NCBI RefSeq assembly: GCF_001854325.1
Contig: NZ_CP017754.1
Coordinates: 3,224,001-3,288,000 of the forward strand
Length of the DNA stretch: 64,000 bases
Origin: Cupriavidus malaysiensis
GTDB taxonomy: Bacteria; Pseudomonadota; Gammaproteobacteria; Burkholderiales; Burkholderiaceae
Reading direction: 5' to 3'
Under the pieces are notes generated by a model, which saw nothing but the letters and a program-made list of their open reading frames with translations, had not been told where the DNA came from and searched no databases. Shown piece by piece: positions 34,201 through 43,243 of this stretch. The translations under genes were made by a program, and so were the position numbers. Position 1 is the first letter of the stretch. Every line of letters begins with the position of its first letter.

Positions 34201-36822
34201 TCAGCGCTTGCGCGCGGGGCGGCCGCTCTTGCCGGCAGGCTTGGGACGCGGCTTGGCGCCCTTGCGCGGCGTGGCGAGGTGCTGCGGCTTGGGCTTGGCG
34301 GCACGCTTGGCGGGCTTGCCCGCCGGCACGTGCGCCTTGCCGGGTGCCTTGGCTGGCATGATCACGGCCTCGAACACTGGCTGTTCCTCGATCACGCGGT
34401 CCAACGTTTCGTCGAAGGACTCTTCCGGCTTGGAGGTGCCGCCAAGCAGGGCTGCCAGTTGCTTGCCGCGCTTGCGCGCCGGCTGGGCGTGCGCGGCCGG
34501 CACGTGGGGGGCGGTCTCCGATGCAGGCGGGCGGCCGCCGCGCAACGCCTTGGCAGAGGGTTCCTGCACCAGGCCGAAGTCGATCTTGCGCGCGTCCAGG
34601 TCGACGCGCAGCACCTGCACGCGTACGCGGTCGGTCAGGCGGTAGCGGATCCCGGTACGCTCGCCGCGCAGTTCGTTGCGCGCCTCGTCGTACTGGAAAT
34701 AGTCGCTGCCCAGCTCGCTCACATGGATCAGGCCCTCGACGTACAGCTCGTCGAGCTGCACGAAGATGCCGAAGGAGGTCACGGCGCTGACGGTGCCGGC
34801 GAACTCATTGCCCAGCTTGTCGCGCATGAAGTAGCACTTGAGCCAGGCCTCGACATCGCGCGAAGCCTCGTCCGCGCGGCGCTCGTTGGCCGAGCAGTGC
34901 AGGCCCAGCTCGTCCCAGATCGCCTCGTTGCGGCGCGCGCGCGCGGCCACCCGTTCGGCCTTCTGCTCCGCATCCTTGGCCTGCAGGCGGCGCGCCTTGG
35001 GTGCGATCGCGGTATTGAGCACGACGCCGTCGGCATAGGCCGGCTGATACTTGGTATGGGCCAGCACCGCCTTGATGGCGCGGTGCACCAGCAGGTCCGG
35101 ATAGCGCCGGATCGGGCTGGTGAAGTGCGTGTAGGCGGAATAGGACAGGCCGAAGTGGCCGATATTGTCCGGGCTGTAGACAGCCTGCTGCATCGAGCGC
35201 AGCAGCATGGTCTGCAGCATCGGCGCATCGGGACGCGACTTGATCTTGTCCATCACCTCGGCATAGTCCGAGGCCTGCGGCTTGTCCCCGCCGCCCAGGC
35301 TGAGGCCGGCGGTCTTGAGGAACTCGCGCAGCAGCTTCAGTTTTTCCTCGCTCGGGCCCGCATGCACGCGGTAGAGCGCAGGGTGGCCGAAGCGTTCGAG
35401 GAAGTCGGCCGCGCACACGTTGGCGGCCAGCATGCACTCCTCGATCAGGCGGTGCGCATCGTTGCGGGTACGCGGCAGGATCTGCTCGATCTTGCCCTGC
35501 GCATTGCAGACGATATAGGTCTCGGTGGTGTCGAAGTCGATCGCACCGCGCGCGCGCCGGGACTTGAGCAGCACCTGGAACAGCTCGTACAGGTCCTGCA
35601 GCTGGGGCACCAGCTCGACGCGCTTGTGGGCTTCGGGCCCCTTGGTGTTCGACAGCACGGCCCAGACCTCGTTGTAGGTCAGGCGCGCGGCCGAGTGCAT
35701 CACCGCGGGATAGAACTGGTAGGCCTTGATCTCGCCCTTGGCGGTGATGACCGCGTCGCACACCATGCACAGGCGGTCCACCTGCGGGTTCAGGGAGCAC
35801 AGGCCGTTGGACAGCTTCTCCGGCAGCATCGGGATCACGCGGCGCGGGAAGTAGACCGAGGTGGCGCGGTCGAGCGCGTCGGTGTCGAGCGGCGTGCCGG
35901 GGCGCACGTAGTGCGACACGTCGGCGATCGCCACGATCAGGCGCCAGCCCTTGCTGCGGCCGATCTTGACCGGTTCGCAATAGACCGCGTCATCGAAATC
36001 GCGTGCGTCCTCGCCGTCGATGGTGACCAGCGGCACGTCGCGCAGGTCGATGCGGTGCTGCAGGTCGGACGGCTGCACCGTGTCGGGCAACGCGGCCGCC
36101 TCGGCCGCAGCTGCAGCGGAGAAGGCATGCGGCACGCCGTACTTGCGCACGGCGATTTCGATCTCCATGCCCGGGTCGTCGATGTCGCCCAGCACCTCGA
36201 CCACGCGCCCCACCGGCTGCACGTAGCGGTCCGGGTATTCGACGATCTCGACGCTGACCACCTGCCCCACCTTGGCCTTGCCCTGCGCGTTGGGCGGGAT
36301 CAGGATGTCCTGGCTGATGCGCTTGTCCTCCGGCGCCACCACCAGCACGCCGCCCTCGCTGAGCAGGCGGCCGATCACGCGCCGGTTGGCGCGCTCCAGG
36401 ATCTCGACGATCTGGCCTTCCGGACGACCGCGCCGGTCGTAGCCGACCACGCGCACCTGCGCGCGATCGTTGTGCATGGCCTTCTGCAGTTCGCGCTCGG
36501 GCAGGAAGATATCGTCGTCGCCGTCGTCGCGGATCAGGAAGCCGAAGCCGTCGCGGTGGCCTTGCACGCGCCCGGTGACGAAGTTCGGCTGGTGGGCCAG
36601 CTCGTAGCGGCCCTTGCGGTTCAATTCGACCTGCCCGTCGCGCTCCATGGCGGCGAGCCGTTTCTGGAAGCCGTCATGCTCCTTGCGCGTGACGGCCAGA
36701 GCCTTGGCGATATCCCCCGCCGACAGCGGCGAGCCGGAAGTTCTCAGCACGCCCAGGATTTCTTCCCGGCTGGGGATCGGATAGTTGTTCTGATTCAATT
36801 TCTTCAAAGAATGATTTGACAA
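34201..36822 (-). CDS. rnr: Ribonuclease R
   Basis: A processive 3'-5' exoribonuclease for structured RNA. Domains are an N-terminal winged helix (YPIPSREEILGVLRTSG), two cold-shock domains and the RNB catalytic domain (DARDFDDAVYC with metal-binding aspartates). An S1 domain follows (GTVSAVTSFGIFVQLDELYVEG) and then a basic tail rich in Lys/Ala/Pro from about residue 790. The start is uncertain: no ATG lies between the tRNA gene and the conserved N-terminus. I use the TTG at 36822 (873 residues), with a TTG at 36807 as alternative. The ATG at 36924 lies inside tRNA-Leu and was rejected. Confidence 0.9.
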   Translation of the reverse strand: MSNHSLKKLNQNNYPIPSREEILGVLRTSGSPLSAGDIAKALAVTRKEHDGFQKRLAAMERDGQVELNRKGRYELAHQPNFVTGRVQGHRDGFGFLIRDDGDDDIFLPERELQKAMHNDRAQVRVVGYDRRGRPEGQIVEILERANRRVIGRLLSEGGVLVVAPEDKRISQDILIPPNAQGKAKVGQVVSVEIVEYPDRYVQPVGRVVEVLGDIDDPGMEIEIAVRKYGVPHAFSAAAAAEAAALPDTVQPSDLQHRIDLRDVPLVTIDGEDARDFDDAVYCEPVKIGRSKGWRLIVAIADVSHYVRPGTPLDTDALDRATSVYFPRRVIPMLPEKLSNGLCSLNPQVDRLCMVCDAVITAKGEIKAYQFYPAVMHSAARLTYNEVWAVLSNTKGPEAHKRVELVPQLQDLYELFQVLLKSRRARGAIDFDTTETYIVCNAQGKIEQILPRTRNDAHRLIEECMLAANVCAADFLERFGHPALYRVHAGPSEEKLKLLREFLKTAGLSLGGGDKPQASDYAEVMDKIKSRPDAPMLQTMLLRSMQQAVYSPDNIGHFGLSYSAYTHFTSPIRRYPDLLVHRAIKAVLAHTKYQPAYADGVVLNTAIAPKARRLQAKDAEQKAERVAARARRNEAIWDELGLHCSANERRADEASRDVEAWLKCYFMRDKLGNEFAGTVSAVTSFGIFVQLDELYVEGLIHVSELGSDYFQYDEARNELRGERTGIRYRLTDRVRVQVLRVDLDARKIDFGLVQEPSAKALRGGRPPASETAPHVPAAHAQPARKRGKQLAALLGGTSKPEESFDETLDRVIEEQPVFEAVIMPAKAPGKAHVPAGKPAKRAAKPKPQHLATPRKGAKPRPKPAGKSGRPARKR

Positions 36823-36843
36823 ACGCTTTGCGCTCTCTATAAT
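36816..36843 (+). promoter_or_regulatory. Consensus sigma-70 promoter of tRNA-Leu
   Basis: Perfect TTGACA (36816-36821) and perfect TATAAT (36838-36843) with a 16-bp spacer, followed by a G+C-rich GAGCGC discriminator typical of stringently controlled stable-RNA promoters. The tRNA begins 26 bp after the -10. The -35 overlaps the proposed rnr start codon on the other strand. Confidence 0.93.
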
Positions 36844-36868
36844 GAGCGCTTCGGTTGTTTCGACACCT

Positions 36869-36955
36869 GCCCAGGTGGCGGAATTGGTAGACGCACTAGG
36901 TTCAGGTCCTAGCGGTGGCAACACTGTGGAGGTTCGAGTCCTCTCCTGGGCACCA
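36869..36955 (+). tRNA. tRNA-Leu(CAG)
   Basis: An 87-nt class II tRNA beginning GCCCAGG and ending CCTGGGCACCA, with the CCA encoded. The anticodon loop TTCAGGT (stem CTAGG/CCTAG) gives CAG at 36903-36905, reading CTG leucine codons. The long variable arm (CGGTGGCAACACTGTG) and T-loop GGTTCGAGTCC are present. It has its own promoter and a strong terminator 11 bp downstream. Confidence 0.98.
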
Positions 36956-36965
36956 GATCACCGGG

Positions 36966-37000
36966 AAACCCGCAGCGCTTTCGAGCCCTGCGGGTTTTTT
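36966..37000 (+). terminator. Rho-independent terminator of tRNA-Leu
   Basis: AAACCCGCAG and CTGCGGGTTT form a 10-bp stem with a 12-nt loop, running into TTTTTT and GTTTT. Confidence 0.93.
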
Positions 37001-37384
37001 GTTTTCCACTTTGCTGTTTCCCGGACCCGGCAAATTCCACTCCCCGTTCGCGCCGCAGCGCGTGAATGCGTGAACGAAACGCTCGATCGCGCGATTACTC
37101 TATTGCTCTATTGCTGCTCTAGTGCTCGAATGCAACTGGGCCGCAATACGACAGCCCTGCTGACGCAGCCGGCGGATATCGTCTGGATGTCCGCGGGCCA
37201 CCTGGCAACCGACCCTCTGGCAGGCCACGGTTGCGCCGTGGGCCAGTGTATCAGTTTCAGTGCCGCTTCCGGCATCCTTCCGACAGAAACGCTCAGATGC
37301 TGTTGGAAGTTCCCCTCTTCGGACCAGCAAAGCAGCCCGACGCCGACAGTCCGCGCAGCCGCCCGCCTCACCTGGTCGTCCGCC

Positions 37385-37433
37385 TTGACAGGCCGGTCTA
37401 TCTGTAACTATGATGGTTTCATATTGACCGCCC
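37385..37433 (+). promoter_or_regulatory. Promoter and operator of the Rrf2 gene (operator copy 1)
   Basis: TTGACA (37385-37390), an 18-bp spacer and TATGAT (37409-37414) form a good promoter. Overlapping the -10 is an imperfect palindrome, TGTAACTAT-G-ATGGTTTCA (37403-37421), inside a 31-bp stretch (37403-37433). The stretch recurs with 26 of 31 identical bases before the downstream gene. A repressor bound here would block the -10, consistent with autorepression. Confidence 0.8.
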
Positions 37434-37436
37434 ACC

Positions 37437-37871
37437 ATGACCACCAGCAGCCGCTTCGCCGTCGCCGTGCATATCCTGACCCTGCTTGCGCAGGCTGGCG
37501 AACCATTGCCGTCATCGCTGATCGCGGGCAGCGTGGGCACCAACCCCGCCCTGATCCGCCGACTCATCGGCCGCCTCGCGGAAGCCGGCATGGTGACCAC
37601 GGTCATGGGCAGCACCGGTGGCGCCGCGCTGGCCCGCCCGGCCGCCGGCATCACCTTGCTCGAGGTCTTTCGCGCCGTCGAGACGAGCGCGCTGATCTCG
37701 CTGCACCACAGCGCGCCCAACCCGGCCTGCATGGTAGGCCGCGAGATCACCGGGGCGCTCAAGCAGGTGGCGACGCGTGCCCAGGACGCGATGGACCAGG
37801 CGCTGGCCGGCATCACGATTGCCGGCATGCTGGAAGAAGTCGAACAGGCCGCACAGCGCCACCGGCGCTGA
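37437..37871 (+). CDS. Rrf2-family transcriptional regulator
   Basis: A 144-residue winged-helix regulator of the Rrf2 family. The N-terminus SSRFAVAVHILTLLAQAG and recognition region NPALIRRLIGRLAEAGMV are typical, followed by a wing TTVMGSTGGAALARP. It has a single cysteine (Cys98, in NPACMVG). It therefore lacks the three-cysteine cluster of IscR/NsrR and is more like YwnA-type members, which may sense by one cysteine or none. Its promoter carries a palindrome repeated before the next gene, 102 bp downstream. Confidence 0.9.
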   Translation: MTTSSRFAVAVHILTLLAQAGEPLPSSLIAGSVGTNPALIRRLIGRLAEAGMVTTVMGSTGGAALARPAAGITLLEVFRAVETSALISLHHSAPNPACMVGREITGALKQVATRAQDAMDQALAGITIAGMLEEVEQAAQRHRR

Positions 37872-37887
37872 TTTTTTTATCCCGATA

Positions 37888-37918
37888 TGTAACCACAATA
37901 GTTTCATATCGACCGCCC
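37888..37918 (+). promoter_or_regulatory. Operator copy 2, upstream of the NAD(P)-binding protein gene
   Basis: This 31-bp stretch is 26/31 identical to 37403-37433. Its palindromic part is TGTAACCAC-A-ATAGTTTCA and the shared tail is GACCGCCC. It lies 56 bp before the ATG of the downstream gene. Conservation between the two otherwise unrelated upstream regions is strong evidence for a common binding protein, presumably the Rrf2 product. Confidence 0.8.
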
Positions 37919-37973
37919 GCAATACGCGGGCATTGACTAAGCTGTCATCAACCTGCAGACAAGGAGAATTGCA

Positions 37974-38585
37974 ATGAAGATCGCCATCATCGGTGCCACC
38001 GGCCGCGTCGGCACGCGCCTGATCGACGAGGCCCTGCGCCGCGGCCACACGGTGACCGCACTCTCGCGCAAGGCCACCTCCCTCGCGCCGCGCGCCGGCC
38101 TGAGCACGCTCGACGTCGACGTGGCGGATGGCGCCGCCCTGGCCGCCGCCCTCGCTGGCCAGGATGTGGCCATCAGCACGGTGCGCTTCCTGGACGCGAA
38201 GCCGGAACAGATCCTCGGCCCGGTCAAGCAGGCGGGCGTGCCGCGCCTGCTGGTGGTCGGCGGCGCCGGCAGCCTCTTCGTGGCGCCGGGCACGCAGTTG
38301 GTGGATGCGCCGCAGTTCCCCGAGATCTACAAGGCCGAGGCGCTCGCCGGCCGGGACTTCCTCAACGCACTGCGCAGCGAGACCGCGCTGAACTGGACCT
38401 TCCTGTCGCCTTCGGCCTTGTTCGAGCCTGGCACGCGCACCGGCAGCTACCGCACGGGAGAGGAAACGCTGCTGGCGGACGCCAGCGGCAAGAGCTGGAT
38501 CTCGATGGAAGACTACGCCATCGCGATGCTGGACGAGATCGAGAAGCCGGCGCACGAACGCCAGCGCTTCACAGTGGGCTATTGA
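37974..38585 (+). CDS. NAD(P)-binding atypical SDR (NmrA/YwnB-like) protein
   Basis: A 203-residue Rossmann-fold protein with GATGRVG (7-13) for dinucleotide binding and VVGGAGSLFVAPG in mid-protein. It lacks the Tyr-x3-Lys catalytic pair of classical SDRs in the usual place, so it may be a reductase of atypical type or a redox sensor. A strong AAGGAGA ribosome-binding site lies before the ATG. It follows the Rrf2 gene and shares its operator. A similar pairing (ywnA-ywnB) is recalled from Bacillus. Confidence 0.87.
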   Translation: MKIAIIGATGRVGTRLIDEALRRGHTVTALSRKATSLAPRAGLSTLDVDVADGAALAAALAGQDVAISTVRFLDAKPEQILGPVKQAGVPRLLVVGGAGSLFVAPGTQLVDAPQFPEIYKAEALAGRDFLNALRSETALNWTFLSPSALFEPGTRTGSYRTGEETLLADASGKSWISMEDYAIAMLDEIEKPAHERQRFTVGY

Positions 38586-38649
38586 ACCAGCGCAGCATCA
38601 GCAGGCGACGGCCGGGGCGGTAAGCCCTCCCCGACCGCTAAGCGCGGGC

Positions 38650-39210
38650 TCAGCCCTGGGTTGCGTCGCCGCCGTGGCGGCCGCGCTTGAGCCAGGCCGA
38701 CAGGTTGTGCGGACGTAGCGTGTCGTATTCTTCGAAGGGTTGGTGGATCCAGGGATTGGTCGCCAGGTAGGCGACGTGGTAGTCCGGCGCCACCTTGGAG
38801 CAGGCCTTGTACCACAGCACCGCCGACCGCACTTCGGTCACGGCGGGATAGCGCTCCTTCAGGTGCCGGCCCACACGCTCCAGGGTCACGCCCGAATCGA
38901 CCAGGTCATCGACCAGCAGGATCTTGCCGGTCAGTTCGCCGCGCGTCATGGTGATGTACTGGGCAATATCGAGCTCACCCTGCTGCGTGCCGGCCGCCTC
39001 GCGATAGCTGCTGGTGGCCAGGATGGCGAGCGGCACATCGAAGATGCGCGACATCTGGTCGCCGACGCGCAGGCCGCCGCGCGCCAGGCACAGGATCTTG
39101 TCGAACTTCCAGCCGGACTCGTGCACGGTCAACGACAACCGCGCGATCAGGCGGTGATATTCGTCCCAGGAGACCCACAGGTTCTCGTCGTCGTTGCTCG
39201 GCAGGTTCAT
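38650..39210 (-). CDS. Purine-type phosphoribosyltransferase
   Basis: A 186-residue type I phosphoribosyltransferase. The PRPP loop reads VDDLVDSGVT (100-109), and an upstream ILCLARGGLRVGD is the pyrophosphate-binding loop. The pattern is closest to xanthine/hypoxanthine-guanine PRTases. It lies 136 bp after purA on the same strand, which fits purine salvage. I give no symbol because gpt, hpt and related names cannot be separated by eye. Confidence 0.88.
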   Translation of the reverse strand: MNLPSNDDENLWVSWDEYHRLIARLSLTVHESGWKFDKILCLARGGLRVGDQMSRIFDVPLAILATSSYREAAGTQQGELDIAQYITMTRGELTGKILLVDDLVDSGVTLERVGRHLKERYPAVTEVRSAVLWYKACSKVAPDYHVAYLATNPWIHQPFEEYDTLRPHNLSAWLKRGRHGGDATQG

Positions 39211-39346
39211 GATTGGCTCTTCACTTTGGCGCGGTGTCGCGCTCGTCTTGTCAGGGCCTCCGGTGCCGGAGGCGGATACGTTTCGGCCCGCTTGCGCGGG
39301 CCGTATTGCTTGCCGACGCGCCGCCGGTGGGCGGCACCCGGAGGCG

Positions 39347-40705
<1,359 letters not shown>

Positions 40706-40805
40706 TTAAAAACGTATTCTACTCTCGTTGCGCGGCACGCCCGCCATTTTGGAGGCGCAAGCGCGCACGGGCCGCCCCACGCGGCCCTGCCGGTGATGCG
40801 AAGGC

Positions 40806-41957
40806 TCAGCGCGGAATGACTTTCCAGGCTCCGTCCTGGCGGACGAGCTGGCGGTCGCAGTTGAACTCGTCGAGTTCCTTGGTATGCCCCGGCAGCGACT
40901 GGATGACGATCTCGCCACCCGCGCGCAGCGCCGCGATCGCCGCGCGCAGCGCGGGATCGGCATCCCACGGCGCGAATACGGCCAGCGCCCGCACTTCGAC
41001 GGGCGACAACGACGCCACCTCGCGCAGGTCGAGCGAGAAGCCGGTCGCCGGACGGGCCCGGCCGAAGGCCTCACCGACCTTGTCGTAACGGCCGCCGCGC
41101 GCCACATAGTTGGGCAGGCCGGCAACGTAGGCGGTGAACATCACGCCGCTGTGGTAGTGGTAGCCGCGCAGGTCAGCCAGGTCGATATTGACGCTGGCGT
41201 CGCGCACCTCGCTGGCGAGGAAGGTCAGCTCGTCGAGCGCGCGCTGGATCTTCGGGCTCGCCGGCAATACGGCGCGCGCGCGCTCCAGCACCTCGACTCC
41301 ACCGTACAGCGTCGGCAGCGCCAGCAGCGCATCGCGCTCGGCCTCCGGCATGCCTGCCGTGATCGCGCGCAGCGCGGGCACGTCCTTGGTCTCGAGCGCG
41401 GCGAACAGGTCGGCCTCGATCTTGCGACCAGACGGCAGCCCCTCCAGCAGAGCCTCCAGGATGCCGGCATGACACAGGTCCAGGCGGATGCCGGACAGAC
41501 CAGCCGCACGCAGCGCGGCGAGCATCAGCTCCTGGATCTCGACGTCAGCCTCCAGGCCGGCATGGCCGTAGATCTCGGCACCGATCTGGATCGGCTCGCG
41601 CGTGGCATGGAAGCCCGCCGGTCGCGCATGGAGCACATTGCCGGCATAGCACAGCCGCGTGACCCCGGGACGGTTCAGCAGGTGCGCATCGATACGCGCC
41701 ACCTGCGGCGTGATGTCCGCGCGCAGGCCCAGAGTCCTCCCCGAGAGCTGATCCACCAGCTTCAGCGTGCGCAGGTCGAGGTCGTGGCCGGTACCGGTCA
41801 GCAGGGACTCCAGGTATTCCATCATCGGCGGCATCACCAGCTCGTAGCCGTAGGTGCGGAACAGGTCCAGCATGCGGCGGCGCAGTTCTTCGATCTTGCG
41901 CGCCTCCGACGGCAGCACGTCGGCAATGTTTTCAGGCAGCAGCCAGTGGTCGGACAT
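40806..41957 (-). CDS. hisZ: ATP phosphoribosyltransferase regulatory subunit HisZ
   Basis: A HisRS-like protein that activates short-form HisG in the first step of histidine synthesis. The 383-residue protein has class II synthetase-like motifs ([26 protein letters not shown]). It lacks the HisRS C-terminal anticodon-binding domain, which identifies HisZ. hisG is not in the window. A separate true hisS lies at 50203-51576. It is part of the minus-strand hfl-purA block. Confidence 0.95.
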   Translation of the reverse strand: MSDHWLLPENIADVLPSEARKIEELRRRMLDLFRTYGYELVMPPMMEYLESLLTGTGHDLDLRTLKLVDQLSGRTLGLRADITPQVARIDAHLLNRPGVTRLCYAGNVLHARPAGFHATREPIQIGAEIYGHAGLEADVEIQELMLAALRAAGLSGIRLDLCHAGILEALLEGLPSGRKIEADLFAALETKDVPALRAITAGMPEAERDALLALPTLYGGVEVLERARAVLPASPKIQRALDELTFLASEVRDASVNIDLADLRGYHYHSGVMFTAYVAGLPNYVARGGRYDKVGEAFGRARPATGFSLDLREVASLSPVEVRALAVFAPWDADPALRAAIAALRAGGEIVIQSLPGHTKELDEFNCDRQLVRQDGAWKVIPR

Positions 41958-42052
41958 GGGGGAATCTCTTCTCGGTGAATCTGGTAATCGGTTGCGGGCG
42001 GCCGGTCCGGCCAGCCGCCCGGGGCGGCACGCGCGTTCAGGACTTCAGGACA

Positions 42053-42241
42053 TCAATGCCGCAGCAGCAGGACGCCCAGCAGGCCAGCAGCCATCGCTAC
42101 CAGCCCGAACACGCGCAATTGTGCATCAGGCAGCTGTGTCAGGCGAAGCATCGCCTGGCGCCACAACGCCGGCGCGGCAAAGGGAAGCATCCCCTCGAGC
42201 ACCAGCAGCAAGGCCAGCGCGAGCCAGAGTGCGTCACTCAT
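42053..42241 (-). CDS. DUF2065 (YjeT-like) small membrane protein
   Basis: A 62-residue protein with two hydrophobic segments (LWLALALLLVLEGMLPFAAP and LVAMAAGLLGVLLL) joined by a short loop. It belongs to the DUF2065/YjeT family, which is found next to hflC in many proteobacteria, as here. No function is known. The start MSDALWL was chosen over a frame 42 residues longer that is Arg/Pro-rich and overlaps the spacer hairpin. Confidence 0.9.
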   Translation of the reverse strand: MSDALWLALALLLVLEGMLPFAAPALWRQAMLRLTQLPDAQLRVFGLVAMAAGLLGVLLLRH

Positions 42242-42281
42242 CGAAGTGCCCCAACAAGCATCGTCGCACCCGCCATCCGGA

Positions 42282-42305
42282 CAAAACCCCGGCCGGGGCC
42301 GGGGT
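42282..42305 (-). terminator. Terminator-like hairpin after hflC
   Basis: On the minus strand ACCCCGGC and GCCGGGGT form an 8-bp stem with a 4-nt loop, followed by TTTTG. It lies between hflC and the DUF2065 gene and may partly terminate the hflKC transcript. Confidence 0.65.
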
Positions 42306-42335
42306 CTCGCCTGAAGCCGGGGCTGGCCGGACCGG

Positions 42336-43232
42336 TCAGCGGCGTCCCGCCGGTGCCGGCGCCGCACCGCCGCTCGAACGCATGTACTTGAAGAACTCGG
42401 AATCGGGCTCGAGCACCATCAGGTCGCGCTTGTCGCGGAAGGTGTTGCGATAGGCTTCCATGCTGCGCCAGAACTGCGCGAACTGCGGATCACGGCCGAA
42501 GGCCTCGGCGTAGATCTGCGACGCGCGCGCATCGCCCTCGCCCTTGGCCTTCTGTGCATCGCGGTAGGCCTCGGCCAGCAGCACTTCGCGCTGGCGGTCG
42601 GCATCGGCGCGGATCTTCTCGCCCTCGGCTGCCCCGGTAGAGCGCAACTCGTTGGCCACGCGCTTGCGCTCGGCCTCCATGCGGCGATAGACGGACTCGC
42701 TGATCGCCGGCAGCAGGTCGACCCGCTTGAGCCGCACGTCGAGGATCTCGACGCCGACCGACTGCGCGTACTCCGCCATGCCGGCGCGGATGTTCTGCAT
42801 GACCTTCTCGCGTTCGCCGGCGACCACATCGGCAACGGTGCGCTTGCCGAATTCCTCACGCGCGACCGAGTCGATGCGCTGGGTCATGCGGTCCTGGGCG
42901 CCGCGGATATTGCCGCCGAAGGCCACATAGAACTTGCGCGGATCCGTGATACGCCACTTGACGAACCAGTCCACCACCATGCTCTTCTTCTCGGCGGTGA
43001 GGAAGCGCTCGTTGGCTGCCACGTCGATGGTCTGCAGGCGGCGGTCCATGAACACCACGTTCTGGAACGGCGGCGGCAGCTTGAAGTGCAGGCCGGGCTC
43101 GCGCACGACCTGCTTGATCTCGCCGAAGGCGAAGACCACCGCGTATTGGCGCTGGTCCACCACAAACAGCATGGAGGAACCCACGGCCAGCACGATCAGC
43201 AGGCCGATGACGAAGGAAATGAGTCGATTCAT
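42336..43232 (-). CDS. hflC: HflC, membrane modulator of FtsH protease
   Basis: SPFH/prohibitin-family protein that with HflK forms a large cage around FtsH in the inner membrane. The 298-residue protein has an N-terminal membrane anchor (about 6-26, SFVIGLLIVLAVGSSMLFVV). The SPFH domain starts VVDQRQYAVVFAFGEIKQV. A long helical region follows (RMEAERKRVANELRSTGAAE). It starts 11 bp after the hflK stop. Confidence 0.96.
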   Translation of the reverse strand: MNRLISFVIGLLIVLAVGSSMLFVVDQRQYAVVFAFGEIKQVVREPGLHFKLPPPFQNVVFMDRRLQTIDVAANERFLTAEKKSMVVDWFVKWRITDPRKFYVAFGGNIRGAQDRMTQRIDSVAREEFGKRTVADVVAGEREKVMQNIRAGMAEYAQSVGVEILDVRLKRVDLLPAISESVYRRMEAERKRVANELRSTGAAEGEKIRADADRQREVLLAEAYRDAQKAKGEGDARASQIYAEAFGRDPQFAQFWRSMEAYRNTFRDKRDLMVLEPDSEFFKYMRSSGGAAPAPAGRR

Positions 43233-43243
43233 GTCTGGCCTCC

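Larger units (their letters stand above)
36956..37436. other. Intergenic region between tRNA-Leu and the Rrf2 gene
   Basis: These 481 bases hold the tRNA terminator at the left and the Rrf2 promoter/operator at the right. Between them is a short CTCTATTG-type near-repeat around 37100-37115. A minus-strand 87-codon frame (37108-37371) has no recognisable features. I found no duplicated tRNA 3' end or integrase that would mark an integrated island. Confidence 0.5.

Noticed and set aside
33910..36819. A 969-codon open frame on the plus strand opposite rnr and rlmB
   Set aside because: It crosses two real genes in antisense and lacks any family signature.
36823..36924. Upstream extension of rnr to an ATG at 36924
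   Set aside because: The ATG lies inside the tRNA-Leu gene on the opposite strand and the added residues precede the conserved RNase R N-terminus.
37108..37371. An 87-codon minus-strand gene divergent from the Rrf2 gene
   Set aside because: No ribosome-binding site, no recognisable motif and unusual composition; kept only as intergenic sequence.
36869..37436. Integrated island at tRNA-Leu
   Set aside because: No integrase, no repeated tRNA 3' end and no change in gene type; the flanking genes are ordinary chromosomal ones.
40806..41957. A second histidyl-tRNA synthetase
   Set aside because: It lacks the anticodon-binding domain and matches HisZ; a complete hisS is elsewhere in the window.
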